In this document: positions 36,546 through 48,099 of the stretch, piece after piece
How positions within the stretch are numbered: the stretch's first letter is position 1
Layout of the letters: every line of letters begins with the position of its first letter
Assembly (NCBI GenBank): GCA_027625915.1
Contig: JANTQA010000023.1
Span: forward strand, 7,068,001 to 7,132,000
Length of the DNA: 64,000 bases
Origin: Anaeramoeba flamelloides
Taxonomy: Eukaryota; Metamonada; Anaeramoebidae
Reading direction: 5' to 3'
Made by a program: the position numbers and the translations under genes
Notes under the pieces: model-generated
Seen by the model: the letters and a program-made list of their open reading frames with translations, nothing else
Told to the model about the DNA's origin: nothing
The model's database searches: none

Positions 36546-37291
36546 CTACAACACTTCGGGAAACCTTATGGTTGTATTGGGGTTTTTTATCTTAGTTTAT
36601 AATGTAAGTAAACTTATAACTGGGGTGATATTTTTTTCTTTTCAAAACAAAAGAAAAAATTTTGTTTAAACAAAGAAAAGAAAAAGAGAAAGAAAAACTT
36701 GAAAAAAAAGATAATAAAAAAAAAATCAGAAAAAATTAAAAACCTAAAACAAAAAGTTTGTTTGTACCCTTAGTCTTGAATGTGTTGTTGGTTGTTTCCT
36801 TTTATGCTAATTAAATCGAAATTTTCAAAATCATTATTCCCATAATTTTTTGCCACTGGTTTACATAATACCCTACTTGAAAGAAGTTGATCACAGTACA
36901 AGTTATTATTATCGATTACTCACCAGAAGTTAATCTCGTACAATGCAATTACAGATAAGAAGAAGTTAAAATTTCACCACTTTTTCTCTTCTTCAATACT
37001 TTCCCAACCAAATTAGAACCATAACTTTGATTATTTTTCTTCTTCTCTACTTTGTAATAAAATGAAAAAAGCACAAAATGTAAAAAAAAAAATAGGAAAC
37101 TCAAAAAAACTAAATGGAAAATAAAAAAAAGTTGATTTTTTATTATTAATAAACTAAAGGAAGAATTGGACAACCAACTTTTTAAAGGAAATTAGAGTAA
37201 AAAAAAAAAAAAAAAAAAGTTCATAAAGCGAGTTTTATTCTAAAAGCCATCAAATTGCAACTTTAATTGGAAAAAAATTCTTTTATTGTTT

Positions 37292-40200
37292 TTAATTTTG
37301 TTCGCCACCGCCCTGTTGTCCACCTTGTTGGCCACCTTGTCCACCACCGAAATTAAAATCAAACCCACCTCCCTGTTGGTTTTGGTCTTCTTCATCTCTA
37401 AAGGTAAACAATAATTGTGCTGCCTGTGTTTCATTTTTTTCACAAGCTAACCAGGCTTGTAGCACTTGAGAGCGTTCAAAACCAAGTCCTTCAAGTCTTT
37501 GAATTTGTTCCATTTCTTCTTGGGTAACTTGGATTCCTCTTCCTCTTCCTCTTCCTCTTCCACCTGTTCCTCTTCCGCCTGTACCCATTCCACCCATTCC
37601 ACCCATTCCACCACCTGTACCGCCTGTGCCACCACTTAAAAGTCCTAAAAATTCTTGTGGGTGAGTAATGATATACTTTAATAATTATAATAAATATATT
37701 TTTATTAAAAAAAAAAACATTTTAAAAATTAAAATATTGAGATTATTTGTTGGGGTTAATCGTTTTGTTTAAAATTGAATTTGATGGTTTTGAATATTTA
37801 TTGTCTTTTGTTGTGCTTTGTTGATTCATAAAAAAAAAAAACATTAAGGATCTTTTTTAATAACAAATTTATTTTAAATATACTTTGAAATTTTTAATTG
37901 GTATTTTATTTTTAAGTAAAAGCACAATAACTAATAAATTGAAAAAAAGATATCATATTATTTTGTGTGGGAATTTAACATGGTTTTTTTTTGATTTTGT
38001 TTTTGAATTATTTTTTTATGACAAATATTCAATATTGAGATCGAATTAAAGAGTAAAAAGCATTTCAATTTTAAACTCTTTTCCAGTAAAGTCGTTTGTT
38101 TTTTTTTTTTTTTAATTTTTCTTTTGTTTTAGAAAATCGATAGATATTTATATACAAAAATAATAATGTAAAAGAAACATCGTTAGCATTTCTTGAGTTT
38201 TCTATTTATTTGAAAAATCAATAAATTTTTCGTTTTGTTTTTTTGAGTTTTCTATTGATTTTCCAAATAAATAGATTTTCGATAGGTTTTTTTGAGTTTT
38301 CTATTTATTTGGAAAATCAATAGATTTTCGTTAGGTTTTTTTTACTTTAGAAATAAACCGAAAATTTATTAAAATTTTCTGTTTATTTCTAAAAGTAAAA
38401 AAAACCTAGAACACTTCACAAATAAAATAGAAAACCTCAAAAAAACCTAGAACACTTTTGGTATAAAAAAGAAGACCTCGAGAAAACCGCCATTAGGTTT
38501 CTTTTTATTTCTTAAATTAAAAAAAAATTATCGTTAGCTTTTCTAGACTTTAAATTATTGTTTAGAAAACCTAAAGATTTTATCAAAATTTAAAGTCAGA
38601 AAAAGATCGGCAATTTCCGAAATTCTCCAAAAACCTTTTGGCCTTGGCTCGAAAATAGTTTATTTGTACAATTTGAAAATAAAAATAACGAAAAATTTTT
38701 CAAAATTTCAAAGATCTTTGAAAAATTAAAAAAAATGTAATTTAAAATCAAACTGTTAAGAATTTTCCAGTGGTTTATTTGCACCAAGGAATATTAAGGA
38801 CAAATTATATATTTATTGAGATTGAATATTAATTATCTTTGATAATTTAATGGTGAAAAAAAATGAGTTATTAAGAACTGTGTGGATTTTAATTGAAAAG
38901 AAAGAGAATCAAATTTTACAGGCTCTCTTTGACTTCGGTAATTTTTATAATGGCGAGAAAAAAAAAAATCAATTTTTGTTAAAATAAAAATTAAATTTGA
39001 AAATAATTTTTTCCAAGATAAGTTTTACAAAGTTAAAGAAGAAAAAAAGTTTGGAATCTGGTTTTGTCTTCGGGTTAAAGTATTATTTTTAAGTGAAATC
39101 AATTCAAGAAATATTTTTATATTAAGAAATAATATTTTAGCCATGAAAAGAAAAATTCGTGAATTACAATTTTAAATATTTTTAAAACTTCTACAAAGAT
39201 CCCATTCAAGTATCATGGCAGAGACGCTCATATTTTTTTTTCTCATTTATTTTTTTTTTAAATTAACCTTTTTCAAAATCTCTTTTTTAAAATTATTAAG
39301 AATAGAGACTTTTCTAGTGTTAAAATAAGACTTAATCTTATATTCCAGTGAATATTCCCTTTGGTGAGGTCTATAAATAACAGCAAGCCGAAAAAAAAAT
39401 GTTAAAAATTTCTGTTTTTATAATTTAATTGGTACAATTGATTTACAAAAGTGTTAAACAAAAAGTTTTAGAAATGGGTACCCAAACTGCTCAAAAGGGT
39501 GAACCAAACAGGTTGTGCAATTCTGTTTAAAATTACTGATTCCTCACTTTTTAAAAGCATCGGTACTTTAAGATTTTTCAAATAAATAATTTTTTGAATT
39601 GTTCATTTCCTTTATTTTCTTTAATGTCACCAAAAATAGAAATAATGCAAATACTGTACGTTGAAAAATAAATTGAACACATTTTTCATTTCTTTTTCTA
39701 CTGATATTTTCAGATTAAATGAGAAAAAATCGTTCCTGTGATCTTCTGTTTTATTTTTATTTTAGCTATATGTTTGTCAAGTAGTATTCTGGCTGATGAA
39801 ACAAAGAGAAAATAACTCTGTGTTGAACATTTTATAAGAAGTTCCGAAATTAATATGAGAAAACTAAAGTTAATCATTTGAGAAAAAAAGTAAAACAGTA
39901 TTTTTAATTGGTAGCCTTAATAGAATCATAGAAACCTGATAACGAAAAAGTAAAATCAATAAAATATAGAAGAAATAAATTAGCTTTAACCAATAACCCA
40001 TCAATATTATTTTCAATCAAAGCAAGAAAAAAATTTTTAAATCTACTTTATTTATCGAAATTGTTCAAGAGAGTTTGGGGTATTTTTGGAGATCTCAAAA
40101 ATATTCAAATTTTTCAACAAATTTTTAATACTAGATCAATCAAAGAAAAACCCCTGACCAAAAGATAGTATTAGAAAAAACTGTTGTTGTGTTGAGTCCT

Positions 40201-41020
40201 CCATTTTGTCTTTTTATTTATTTATTTTTTTCTTTTATTAATAGATCTTACTTTGAATTTTCAGGTTTCTGTGATTCTATTAATTCTCCCCTTTAAAAAT
40301 CGTGTTTAACTTTTTTTCACCAATGGTAAATTGATTTCTTTGAATATAGACAGTTAGCAAGTGAAAAAAAAAAAAAAAAAAATTAAAGTTTAAATTATTT
40401 TTCTCATTTAACATTCAAAAATACCAGTAAAAAATATTTTCAAGTTATTTTTAAAAGTAGATCCTTTTGAAGATAACAATTGTATATACCATTTTTTTTT
40501 TAAAAAAATTTCAATCAAACAGAAAATTGAAAAAACAAAGTGCTGTATTATTCAAATTGAAAAAATAAATTTAATCTCAAAAGTTCAATAAAGGAGATCT
40601 AAATAAAAAACAAGATTTTCATTTTACAATGAGCTTGTGAAGATCTTGGGATTTTTCCTTCAATTTGTTCAGAATAAAAATACTTGAGGTCTAGTAAGAA
40701 AAATTCTCATTTGTTCATAAGAAAACAAAAGTAAATTTTTTTTTCTAATCAAAAAGAAATAAGTAAGAAAAAAAAAAAAAAAAAAGTGAATAAAACAAAA
40801 AAAATAATTACTTGTCCTAATTCAGGTGATTCTCTTGTCAATTGCTGGATAATTGGCTGAATTAAATTAGGGTTTTGAATGATCATTTGTCTTAATTGGT
40901 TGAATTGGGGATGGTTTCTTAAAGTTTCGAGTGGAGAATTTGTGGTAGTTTCGTTTTGGGTAGTGTTTTGGGTAGTGTTTTGGGTCTGGTTTTGTTGTCC
41001 ACCTCCAAAAATATTAAATG

Positions 41021-41061
<41 letters not shown>

Positions 41062-42341
41062 AAGGTTAAATGAATATTTATTTTTGATAAAAAGAAAAAT
41101 GTAAAGCAAAAATTTATTTGGTTCAAATAGTAAAAAAACAAAAATGAGAAAAATTAATTTGTTAGTTAATTAAAAGAAATAAATATTTTTTTTTTTGAGT
41201 GAATAACGGGAAAGAATCTTCACATTAAAATAAATAAAAAAAAAAAAATAAAAAGGTTATTACAATTATTATTTGTGTTTGTTTGTGTTTGATTTTCGGT
41301 TTGGTTTTCGGTTTTATTTTCTGTTTGGTTTTCGGTTTTGTTTTCTGTTTTGTTTTCGGTTTGGTTTTCTGTTTTGTTTTCTGTTTGGTTTTCTGTTTGG
41401 TTTTCTGTTTGGTTTTCTGTAGTATTTTGTGTTTGTGTTTGTGTTTGGTTTTGTGTTTGTTGGCCACCAAGATTCTGTTGTGTAAATTGTTCTGGGATTC
41501 CGTTAACAAGGTATTCAATTGCACGGTTAGGGTTACCAAAAGCAGCTCTTAAAGCAAGTTTGATTTGTGGTATTTCAAATCCCATACCAGCAATCATATT
41601 GATAGTTTCTTCATAATTTTCTCTGCTGACCATCGAACTTGCCTGGTTTGAATAAAAGTCTTTTTTTTCCTCTGTTTTGTTTTCTTCTGTTTTGTTTTCC
41701 TCGGTTTTTTTTTCAATGTTCATACCTTCATTTGTTTTTTCTGTTTTGTTTTCTTCTGTTTTGTTTTCTTCTGTTTTTTTTTCAATGTTCATATCTTGAT
41801 TCGTTTCTTTAGGTTTTTCAACTTTTTTTTCAATTGGTTTTGTTTGTGTTTGGACTGGCTTTTGGGTAAAAGATTTTAAATTTTACATCAAACAAAAAAT
41901 AAAAAAAATTTATTAGAATGAATAACAAAAAGAAGAAATAATTAAAAAAAAAAAAATAGGTGTCAAAAAAAAAAAAAAAATTTGTTAGTTTTTTGTAAAA
42001 AAGAGTGGCTTGTTCTATTTTGGTTTTAAGTTTTTATTTTTTTGTTTTGAACTTTACCAAAGGAGGAAAAGAAAAAAAAAAAGTTTCTTGTAAAAATAAA
42101 AAAAAATTACTTTTTTATATGCAACAACAAAAAACTGCTTTCCCTTAAAGTCAATATCTTTGATGTGTGTTTGATCTTGGAGGATCTTTGCAGAGTGGAT
42201 TAATTTCTGGCCTGCAATGAGATACTTCCATTTTTCTTCAATCATTTTTTTAACATCAAGGACAGTTTGCTCTGGATCGAGTTCTGCAACAAACGATTTT
42301 CCTTGGATGGAACGAATTAAAATTTTAATTTTAGTGGACAT
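37292..42341 (-). CDS. RAD23: RAD23 homologue (UBL-UBA-XPC-binding-UBA)
   Basis: Four exons on the minus strand, 42341-42111, 41858-41264, 41020-40812 and 37675-37292, encode 472 residues. RAD23 shuttles ubiquitinated proteins to the proteasome and, with XPC/Rad4, helps recognise DNA damage in nucleotide excision repair. Domains in order: ubiquitin-like domain 1-77 ([14 protein letters not shown]), UBA1 about 158-198 ([27 protein letters not shown]), XPC-binding/STI1-like domain about 304-358 ([29 protein letters not shown], split by intron 3), UBA2 about 394-436 ([32 protein letters not shown]). All junctions are in frame. Linkers hold KTEEN repeats, a long NQTE/NKTE tract and a GRGRG stretch before UBA2. 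Odd point: a Gly/Gln-rich tail of about 30 residues follows UBA2, whereas RAD23 usually ends at or just after UBA2. Ubiquilin was considered, but the double UBA and XPC-binding order fits RAD23. Confidence 0.95.
38170..38560. repeat. Interleaved direct and inverted short repeats
   Basis: GAGTTTTCTATTTATTTG and GAAAATCAATAGATTTTCG units repeat three to four times from 38200 to 38340, with inverted counterparts (AATAGAAAACCTCAAAAAAA) near 38420-38470. The block ends with the TCGTTAGCTTTTC motif shared with 36230-36545. Confidence 0.6.
39876..40324. mobile_element. MITE-like element, family B, copy 3
   Basis: Long inverted ends of about 95 bp: TGAGAAAAAAAGTAAAACAG then TTTTTAATTGG and AGAATCATAGAAACCTG on the left, with reverse complements on the right. 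It is about 450 bp, ORF-less and better paired than copy 2. It sits in RAD23 intron 3. Confidence 0.75.
41111..41263 (-). other. RAD23 intron 2, 3' part of a 243-bp intron (41021-41263)
   Basis: The full intron spans 41263-41021. Donor AATT|GTAATA, acceptor poly-A then AAG|CATTTAAT. The join gives [15 protein letters not shown], in frame. The acceptor lies at the end of a run of about 36 A on the minus strand. Confidence 0.8.
41283..41440 (-). repeat. Coding minisatellite, NQTE/NKTE tetrapeptide repeats in RAD23
   Basis: A 12-bp unit (AACCAAACAGAA with AAC-to-AAA variants) is repeated about a dozen times and encodes alternating NQTE and NKTE. It lies in the linker between UBA1 and the XPC-binding domain. 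A related [15 protein letters not shown] duplication lies at 41680-41795. Confidence 0.9.
41859..42110 (-). other. RAD23 intron 1 (252 bp)
   Basis: Donor AAAAAA|GTAATT and acceptor CAAAAG|CCAGTC join AYKK to PVQTQ in phase 0. The acceptor AG is chosen because the upstream frame has a stop and no closer AG exists. Confidence 0.75.
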
Positions 42342-42654
42342 TTTGAAAAGATATAAAATTGAGAGAATTTAAAAAAAATGAAAAACAGATCTTTAAGAAC
42401 AATAATAGCTCAAAATTGTAGTCACTTATTTTAAATTCACAATTCTTTTTTTGTTTGAAATTGTTCCCAATTTTGTCAGGAATTACAAGAAAACAATTAA
42501 AGACAATAACTTTCAATTTAAAAGTTTAACAAACGAAATTTTTCAAAACTGACACCTAACACTTTCCATCTTTTTGCATTCATAAAAAGAGTTTCAGGTT
42601 TTTGTCGAGTTATCAAATCTTTTTCTTTGGGAGAACTTTTCAAAATTTTTATTT

Positions 42655-43235
42655 AATTCATAATGTTAATCTTTTGATAGTTATTATTTTTTACCCTTTT
42701 TTTAGGCTTTAAAAATTTGTGTCAAGAATTTGAAATTTGAAAAAATAATAAAATAATATCAGAAACTAAAATATTGTAACTGTCAGTCTAAAATTTTGAA
42801 TAAGTCTTGAAAATATTTCTACTATTATTTTCCAATTAAAAAATAAAAATTTTTCGTTCATTTTCCAAAATATTTTTCTTGATTCTAAGTTGAAAGAAAA
42901 CCCAAAACTCTTTACATCATCGTTTCGAAATGATATTTTTTGACAATAAATTAAACTACCTTGTTAACTCTAAGACCAAATTTTTACTCGGCTAATTTGA
43001 TTGTACTAGCAATAATTAATATTCATTTTGGAAATTGAAATAAAAATTTTACATTTATTAATTGAAAAATAACAGTAAAGTCAAAATGTTATCTTTGGTT
43101 AATAATTATTTTTTACCCATTTTTGGGCTTTAAAAGTTTGTATCAATTACTTGAAATTTGAAAAAAGTCTTGAAAGAGACATGATCTTTTTAAACTGAAA
43201 GTCCAAAAGTTCGAAAAAGTCTTGAATTTATTGAT
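42655..43235. repeat. Diverged direct duplication, period about 425 bp
   Basis: Blocks TTATTTTTTACCC, GGCTTTAAAA.TTTGT, TTGAAATTTGAAAAA and AAAGTCTTGAA occur in the same order from about 42685 and again from about 43108. No coding signal is visible in either copy. Confidence 0.5.
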
Positions 43236-44959
43236 ATGCATTGTACTATTCTTGCCTCACTTTTTGTATGTTCAAAAAGCAAAAAGAAATGATATTTCGA
43301 GAAATAAACTTCAGTTTTATTATTGAGTGTTGAGGACAAATATTTAATTGTTGAACAGTTATCAAAATTACCTACACAACTGTATATAACAGGTGTTTCA
43401 AAATATTTACCTTTTTTTTTAATTTTTAAGAAAGACAGACTGATTGAATCAACCAAATAAACTGAAAATAGATAATAAGTAAATATGACCTTGGTTTCTT
43501 AAAGTTATATTAAAATTAAAAAAGAAATTCTAAAAATTCAGGATATTATTAGAAAAATTTTTCTCAAAGAAATAGTCATTTTAAAAAAGTGACGATTTTT
43601 TTAAAACTTTAATCCAGTTTTCTCTATTTTCAAAAGTGCAAACTTTTTCAGAATTAAAATTTTTTTCAAGTTTTGTGTTTTAAAAAGTGAAAACTTTTTT
43701 TAAACAAGTGTTCCCCTTCCAAATCCCACCGCTACACCATATTTAAAGGTCGGGTCTACACTTTTTATAAAAATACAAATCTATTAAAAAGTTAGAAGTC
43801 TTATACAATGGTACAAAAAAGTGAGTTGCCTTCATTAAAACAAAAAAACTTACAACACTTGTTAATTTTAACAAAAACACAAAAATAAAATTTCTCTTTT
43901 TTAAGATGAATATAAGTACAATTTTAGAAGAATAATAATTAAAAAAATCTAATATCCGAAAAAATTGGTAAAATGACAAAGAATTCCAATAGTTCTGAAC
44001 AAATTTCAATACAAAATTAAACTTGTCACCCAAAAAACAAGTATATTACTTTCTAAATCGATTAAAACCCAGATTCAAAATATAAACTTTTAAATTATAT
44101 TTTTTAATCGAAATAGAAGAAATAAAAAAGTTTTTTATTTCGAAACATGGGTAATATGCTTTGTTCATGTTTTTTTTTTTTTTTTTTTGATCACAATAAT
44201 TTGATTTTAATCCTCGTCTGCAAATCCTTTTAAAATGTTTCTTTTTATTTTTATTTGTTCCATATTTAAGATCAATTTAGTTTATTTTTTCTGAAAAATG
44301 TTTGTTATATTCATTAACTTTTTCATTTTTGATTTTTTTGAAAAGATTGTGAAAAGTATTCACAAAAAAGTTTGAAATTTTAAAATATGGCTTTAAAAAT
44401 AGTTTTTCATAAAATTAACAAATGGTGAACGATAAAAATCTTAGAATCATATTCCCCGCCTCTTATTTTACTGATTAGTTATTTTTCTCCCTACTCAGAA
44501 TTATTTTATCTTGGTATCTGTTCTGATGAATAAAATATTCTGATATGTTATTACTCAATACACATTCCCAAATATTAATATATACAATTCAAGCAAAAAT
44601 AGATCAAGTCTGAATTTCATATGATAAAAGAAGATAAAATTTCAAAAAAAAAAAAAAAAAAAAAAAAAACAATTTCTGGGGTTTGCATATTATTAAGACC
44701 AATTACAGATTCCCAAAAAAAAAAAAAATTAAAAAATTAAAATATTAATTGAGATAGACAAACCTGCTCATAATTTATCAAAAATTATTATATTCTTCAA
44801 TATGTATGATATTATAGTACCAACATTTAATGTTTTGTTAATTTGTCAATTATAAAAAATTTTCTTATTGGATAATTGAGAAAAAACTTGTATTTTTAAG
44901 AAAAAAATTCAATAAGTCAAAACAAATATTACAAAAAATAAAGATAGAATTTAATAAAG

Positions 44960-45153
44960 TAAGTTCAACTTTTCAGAGGCAAAGTTTGAACGGGATTTAA
45001 GGCACAAAAAAATCTCAAATTATGGCATAAAATTCAATTTCTAGTACAATAATTGGTGTAAAAGAAAATTCCAAAAACTGTGCTTTAATTTAAGATTTTT
45101 TTGTGCCTTAAATTCCCTTCAAAGTTCGTTCCTTAAAAGTGAAACTGACTGTA
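44960..45153. mobile_element. Palindromic Tc1/mariner-like MITE, family C
   Basis: The right end is CTTAAAAGTGAAACTGACTG followed by TA; the left end is its degraded inverse. The interior ATTTAAGGCACAAAAAAATC and its complement match the 34691 copy. About 195 bp. Confidence 0.75.
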
Positions 45154-45879
45154 ACAACCACAAATAATTACATCTTTTGTTATTTTGGTCTTTAGTAATC
45201 AAAGATCCATGAAAACCTGGAAATTATTCATATTTATTGATCATTTATGAAGATCTGGGGTAAATAAATACAGTTTCTCGATAAAATTTCATTATTTATA
45301 ATCTTTTATTCTATGATAAAAAATCATTTTATTGAAAGGATACACTAGAGTAAATACGAGTGTTGTAAATAATACGGGTATTTACATTTTTTAAGATAAA
45401 AAAAGAGCTACACTAATTTACACAAATTTTAAGAATAGCGAATAGAATATATGATTTGATTAATAATTATTTTAATCAAAAAATCGTTTGGTGTACACCA
45501 ATCATTCAATTTTCAAAAAGAAAAAAAAACATATTTCAAACAAAGTATTGATATTTGTCTAACCATTTCTATTGAAAATCCCTCTGAGGTCAAAAATAAA
45601 AATGTGAGTTTGATTTACTATTACCAAAATTTGGATAAATTCATGGAATTCTTTTTTATCTCCAAATTTCGGAAAAACTCTATTTTTAACAACATTCCAT
45701 ATTTAAACTTGTGTAGCATATGACAGAAAAAGAATTTTGACTTTATATTGAATACTAATGCAGCTTTGAAGAGTATATATATATATAGATATTATCAATA
45801 TTTTTTAATCGGGATTTTAAGTTTTAATTTATCACACAATGAAAAATTAAATTTATTTTATTCCAAAATAATTTATATA

Positions 45880-46069
45880 CAGCCATTTTCACTTTTAAGG
45901 CAGAAAATTTCAATAAAATTAAAGTCACAATAAAATCTCAAATTAAATCACATTTTTTTAGATTTTTTTTTACACAAATTATTTTACTAGAATCCGAATT
46001 TAGTGTCTTAATTTCAAATTTATAATATCCCAGTAAACTTCTCGATAGTTTCTACTTTAAAAGCTGAAT

Positions 46070-46070
<1 letters not shown>
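45880..46070. mobile_element. Tc1/mariner-like MITE, family C, degraded copy
   Basis: It begins TA-CAGCCATTTTCACTTTTAAG and shares the AAAATCTCAAATTAAA and TTATTTTACTAGAATCCGAAT blocks with the other copies. The right end (TCTACTTTAAAAGCTGAAT) is more diverged and abuts a (TA)n tract at 46072-46100. Confidence 0.62.
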
Positions 46071-46105
<35 letters not shown>

Positions 46106-46714
46106 GTTGTAAAATACACAATTCAATTTAAAATTTTATAAACTGTTTAGATTTTATCATTGTTTATACGGTTTTAGAAGTGGTTCCTAAACTACTATGG
46201 AAGACATGATAAAACAAAAAAAACATTTATATATCATATACCATCTTTATTACATGATTTTATGGTCATACAAAAGCTCTTATAAGCTATCAATTTTTAA
46301 AATAGAGTAAAGAATACTATATTTTAAATAAAAAAAATGAATTATAAATTTTTAACTCCAAATTTTCTATATGATCAACAAGTTAAACAATTTTAAGATT
46401 TTTTGAAGATCTTTAATTTCTAAGCACCTAAAAATTAAAAAGCATAACTGTTTCAAAGCAATTATTAAATTCTATATTATATTCTCTGAAATCTTTATTT
46501 GGGATAATTTATTAATATATTATAAAAACAACAAATTTTTTTCAATTTCATCATACAAAAAGTTTTTATAATCACCTCTTAACAAAAGATAAAATTCTGG
46601 AATAGAGTATAATAGAAAACATTTTTTTAAAAAAAGATTATAATAAAATGAATTTCGATATCTGGCGAATTTTGTAGTTAACTTAGAAAGGCTGTATTTA
46701 ATTAATCGGTATGT

Positions 46715-46891
46715 TACAGTCTTTCCAAGTCTACCATAAAATTTTAATTAAAACACAATTGAGTTTTCTATTATTATTTTCCTTTTTCAAAAAAATTCGG
46801 AAATAAGAGTTATTATTCAAAAAGGAAAATAATAATAGAAAACTCAATTGTGTTTTAATTAAAATTTTATGGTAGACTTGGAAAGACTGTA
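46715..46891. mobile_element. Perfect inverted repeat, 73-bp arms with 31-bp loop (family E)
   Basis: Arm 46715-46787 and arm 46819-46891 are exact reverse complements by my reading. The ends read TACAGTCTTTCCAAGTCTAC inward, so a TA plus CAGT start suggests a Tc1/mariner-type MITE. Perfect pairing implies recent origin or gene conversion between arms. A diverged copy of one arm lies at about 56451-56490 and another end-like block at 46690. Confidence 0.85.
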
Positions 46892-48099
46892 TATCTTATA
46901 AATGTTAAATTAGGGTTAGAACAACAGTAGCAATCTTACAGTTCGTTATTGTTAAGAGTTAACTGAATGAATCATTTAATCTAGTGATGTGGGGGTTTTG
47001 AAGTTCAAAAGCTGTGATTTCCAACTTAAAGCGTGTCTAAAGAAGGCATAGTCATTCGGAGTTTGGAAATTAATTTATTTTTCTAATTTTTATCATTTGT
47101 ATATCAAGATAAATCTTAATCCAAGAAAATGATTTTATATCTAAGTTGTATTAATTTTGACATCATTGTGGAAATGGCTGTATATTTTTGTAAAATGTAA
47201 AATCATATAATAGTTTCAAAAGATATCTGGGATTTTTGAGAGAAAATTATTATTATTTTTATTATACCGAAAAACTTCACCCACAACCCAAACAGTTTAA
47301 AAAGATTTAAAATAAAAAAATGAAAATTAAAAAAAACAAAATGGGTTATTCTGGAAGGTAAAATTATCTAAAATTAAAAATCTAAAATTTTTGCTTTCTG
47401 AACCTAAAAAAAAAATAGAATCATCATAAGATAAGAAAAAAAGTCGATAAAAACAAATGGGAAAAAGAATATTCTTGAATTCTTATTTAAGGAAAATTTC
47501 CATATTATCGGATTTTTTATTGTTAAGTGGCAAACATAGACAATTAGAATTGTTCATTTATTTATTTTTTAAAGGATCAAATCAACTTTTTTCCAATTTA
47601 CACACATCATATTTTATGAATAGATTTTTTAATGTAAAGTATTTGTTTGTTTTAAATTCAATCACAAAACATTTCACACAAATACATATATAAACCAACT
47701 ACTAAGTATGTAAAAAACTGTTTCCAGAGAAGGACAATTTACTTCAATTCAATCACACCCTCACAAAATAATTAAATAAACCACATATTTCATTTTGAAA
47801 TAATGTGAGAAAGAAAGTTAAGGCCTAAATACAAAACAAAAAAAAAAAAAAAAAAGTTAGAAAATTATGGATACCCTTAGACTATTTCTTTTATTCTTCA
47901 AAACAATTAAGTGTTTGATTGGGGAATATATAATTAAAGAGAAAGTTTTAATTGAAAAATTTTTAGTTAAACCAGTAAAGTAAAGATCTAAATGACAAAA
48001 GAATAATTTAGATTATTCGGAAAATTGAAAAACTAAAGGACTATTGCCAAAGAAAAAGAGACAATTTGAATCTTTTATTGAATCGAAAAAAATCTCAAT

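Larger units (their letters stand above)
32738..37291. other. Spacer between the convergent FHA/AAA and RAD23 genes
   Basis: 4.5 kb of 3'-flank on both sides. Two family C MITEs lie here (33876-34066 and 34691-34885), as do a GAAAAA microsatellite and a duplicated block near 36230-36545. The open frames at 33633-33945 lie at the edge of the MITE and look like chance. Confidence 0.6.
37676..40811 (-). other. RAD23 intron 3 (3.1 kb)
   Basis: Donor CAA|GTAATT and acceptor ATTAAAG|TATATC join SPELGQ to [10 protein letters not shown], restoring the XPC-binding domain. The intron contains a family B MITE (39876-40324) and CCGTTAGC-type repeats (38170-38560). The remainder is AT-rich with nothing recognised. 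Confidence 0.9.
42342..48099. other. Spacer upstream of RAD23
   Basis: 5.8 kb with no gene I can support. It contains an approximate direct duplication (42655-43235), two family C MITEs, a perfect 73-bp inverted repeat and a (TA)n tract at 46072-46100. Small open frames at 43190-43456, 43743-44033, 45748-45933 and 47457-47693 have AT-driven codons and no motifs. Confidence 0.6.

Noticed and set aside
41021-41057. Poly-Lys segment that would fuse to RAD23 exon 3
   Set aside because: It is the poly-T run at the intron 2 acceptor read in frame; the splice after AAG removes it.
41283-41616. Plus-strand Phe/Val/Cys-rich frames opposite RAD23
   Set aside because: Antisense reading of the NQTE/NKTE minisatellite and UBA1; hydrophobic pattern is an artefact of the repeat.
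42054-42110. Extension of the RAD23 UBL frame past residue 77
   Set aside because: Reads into T-rich intron (Phe/Tyr/Leu); the GTAATT donor and downstream continuity favour splicing.
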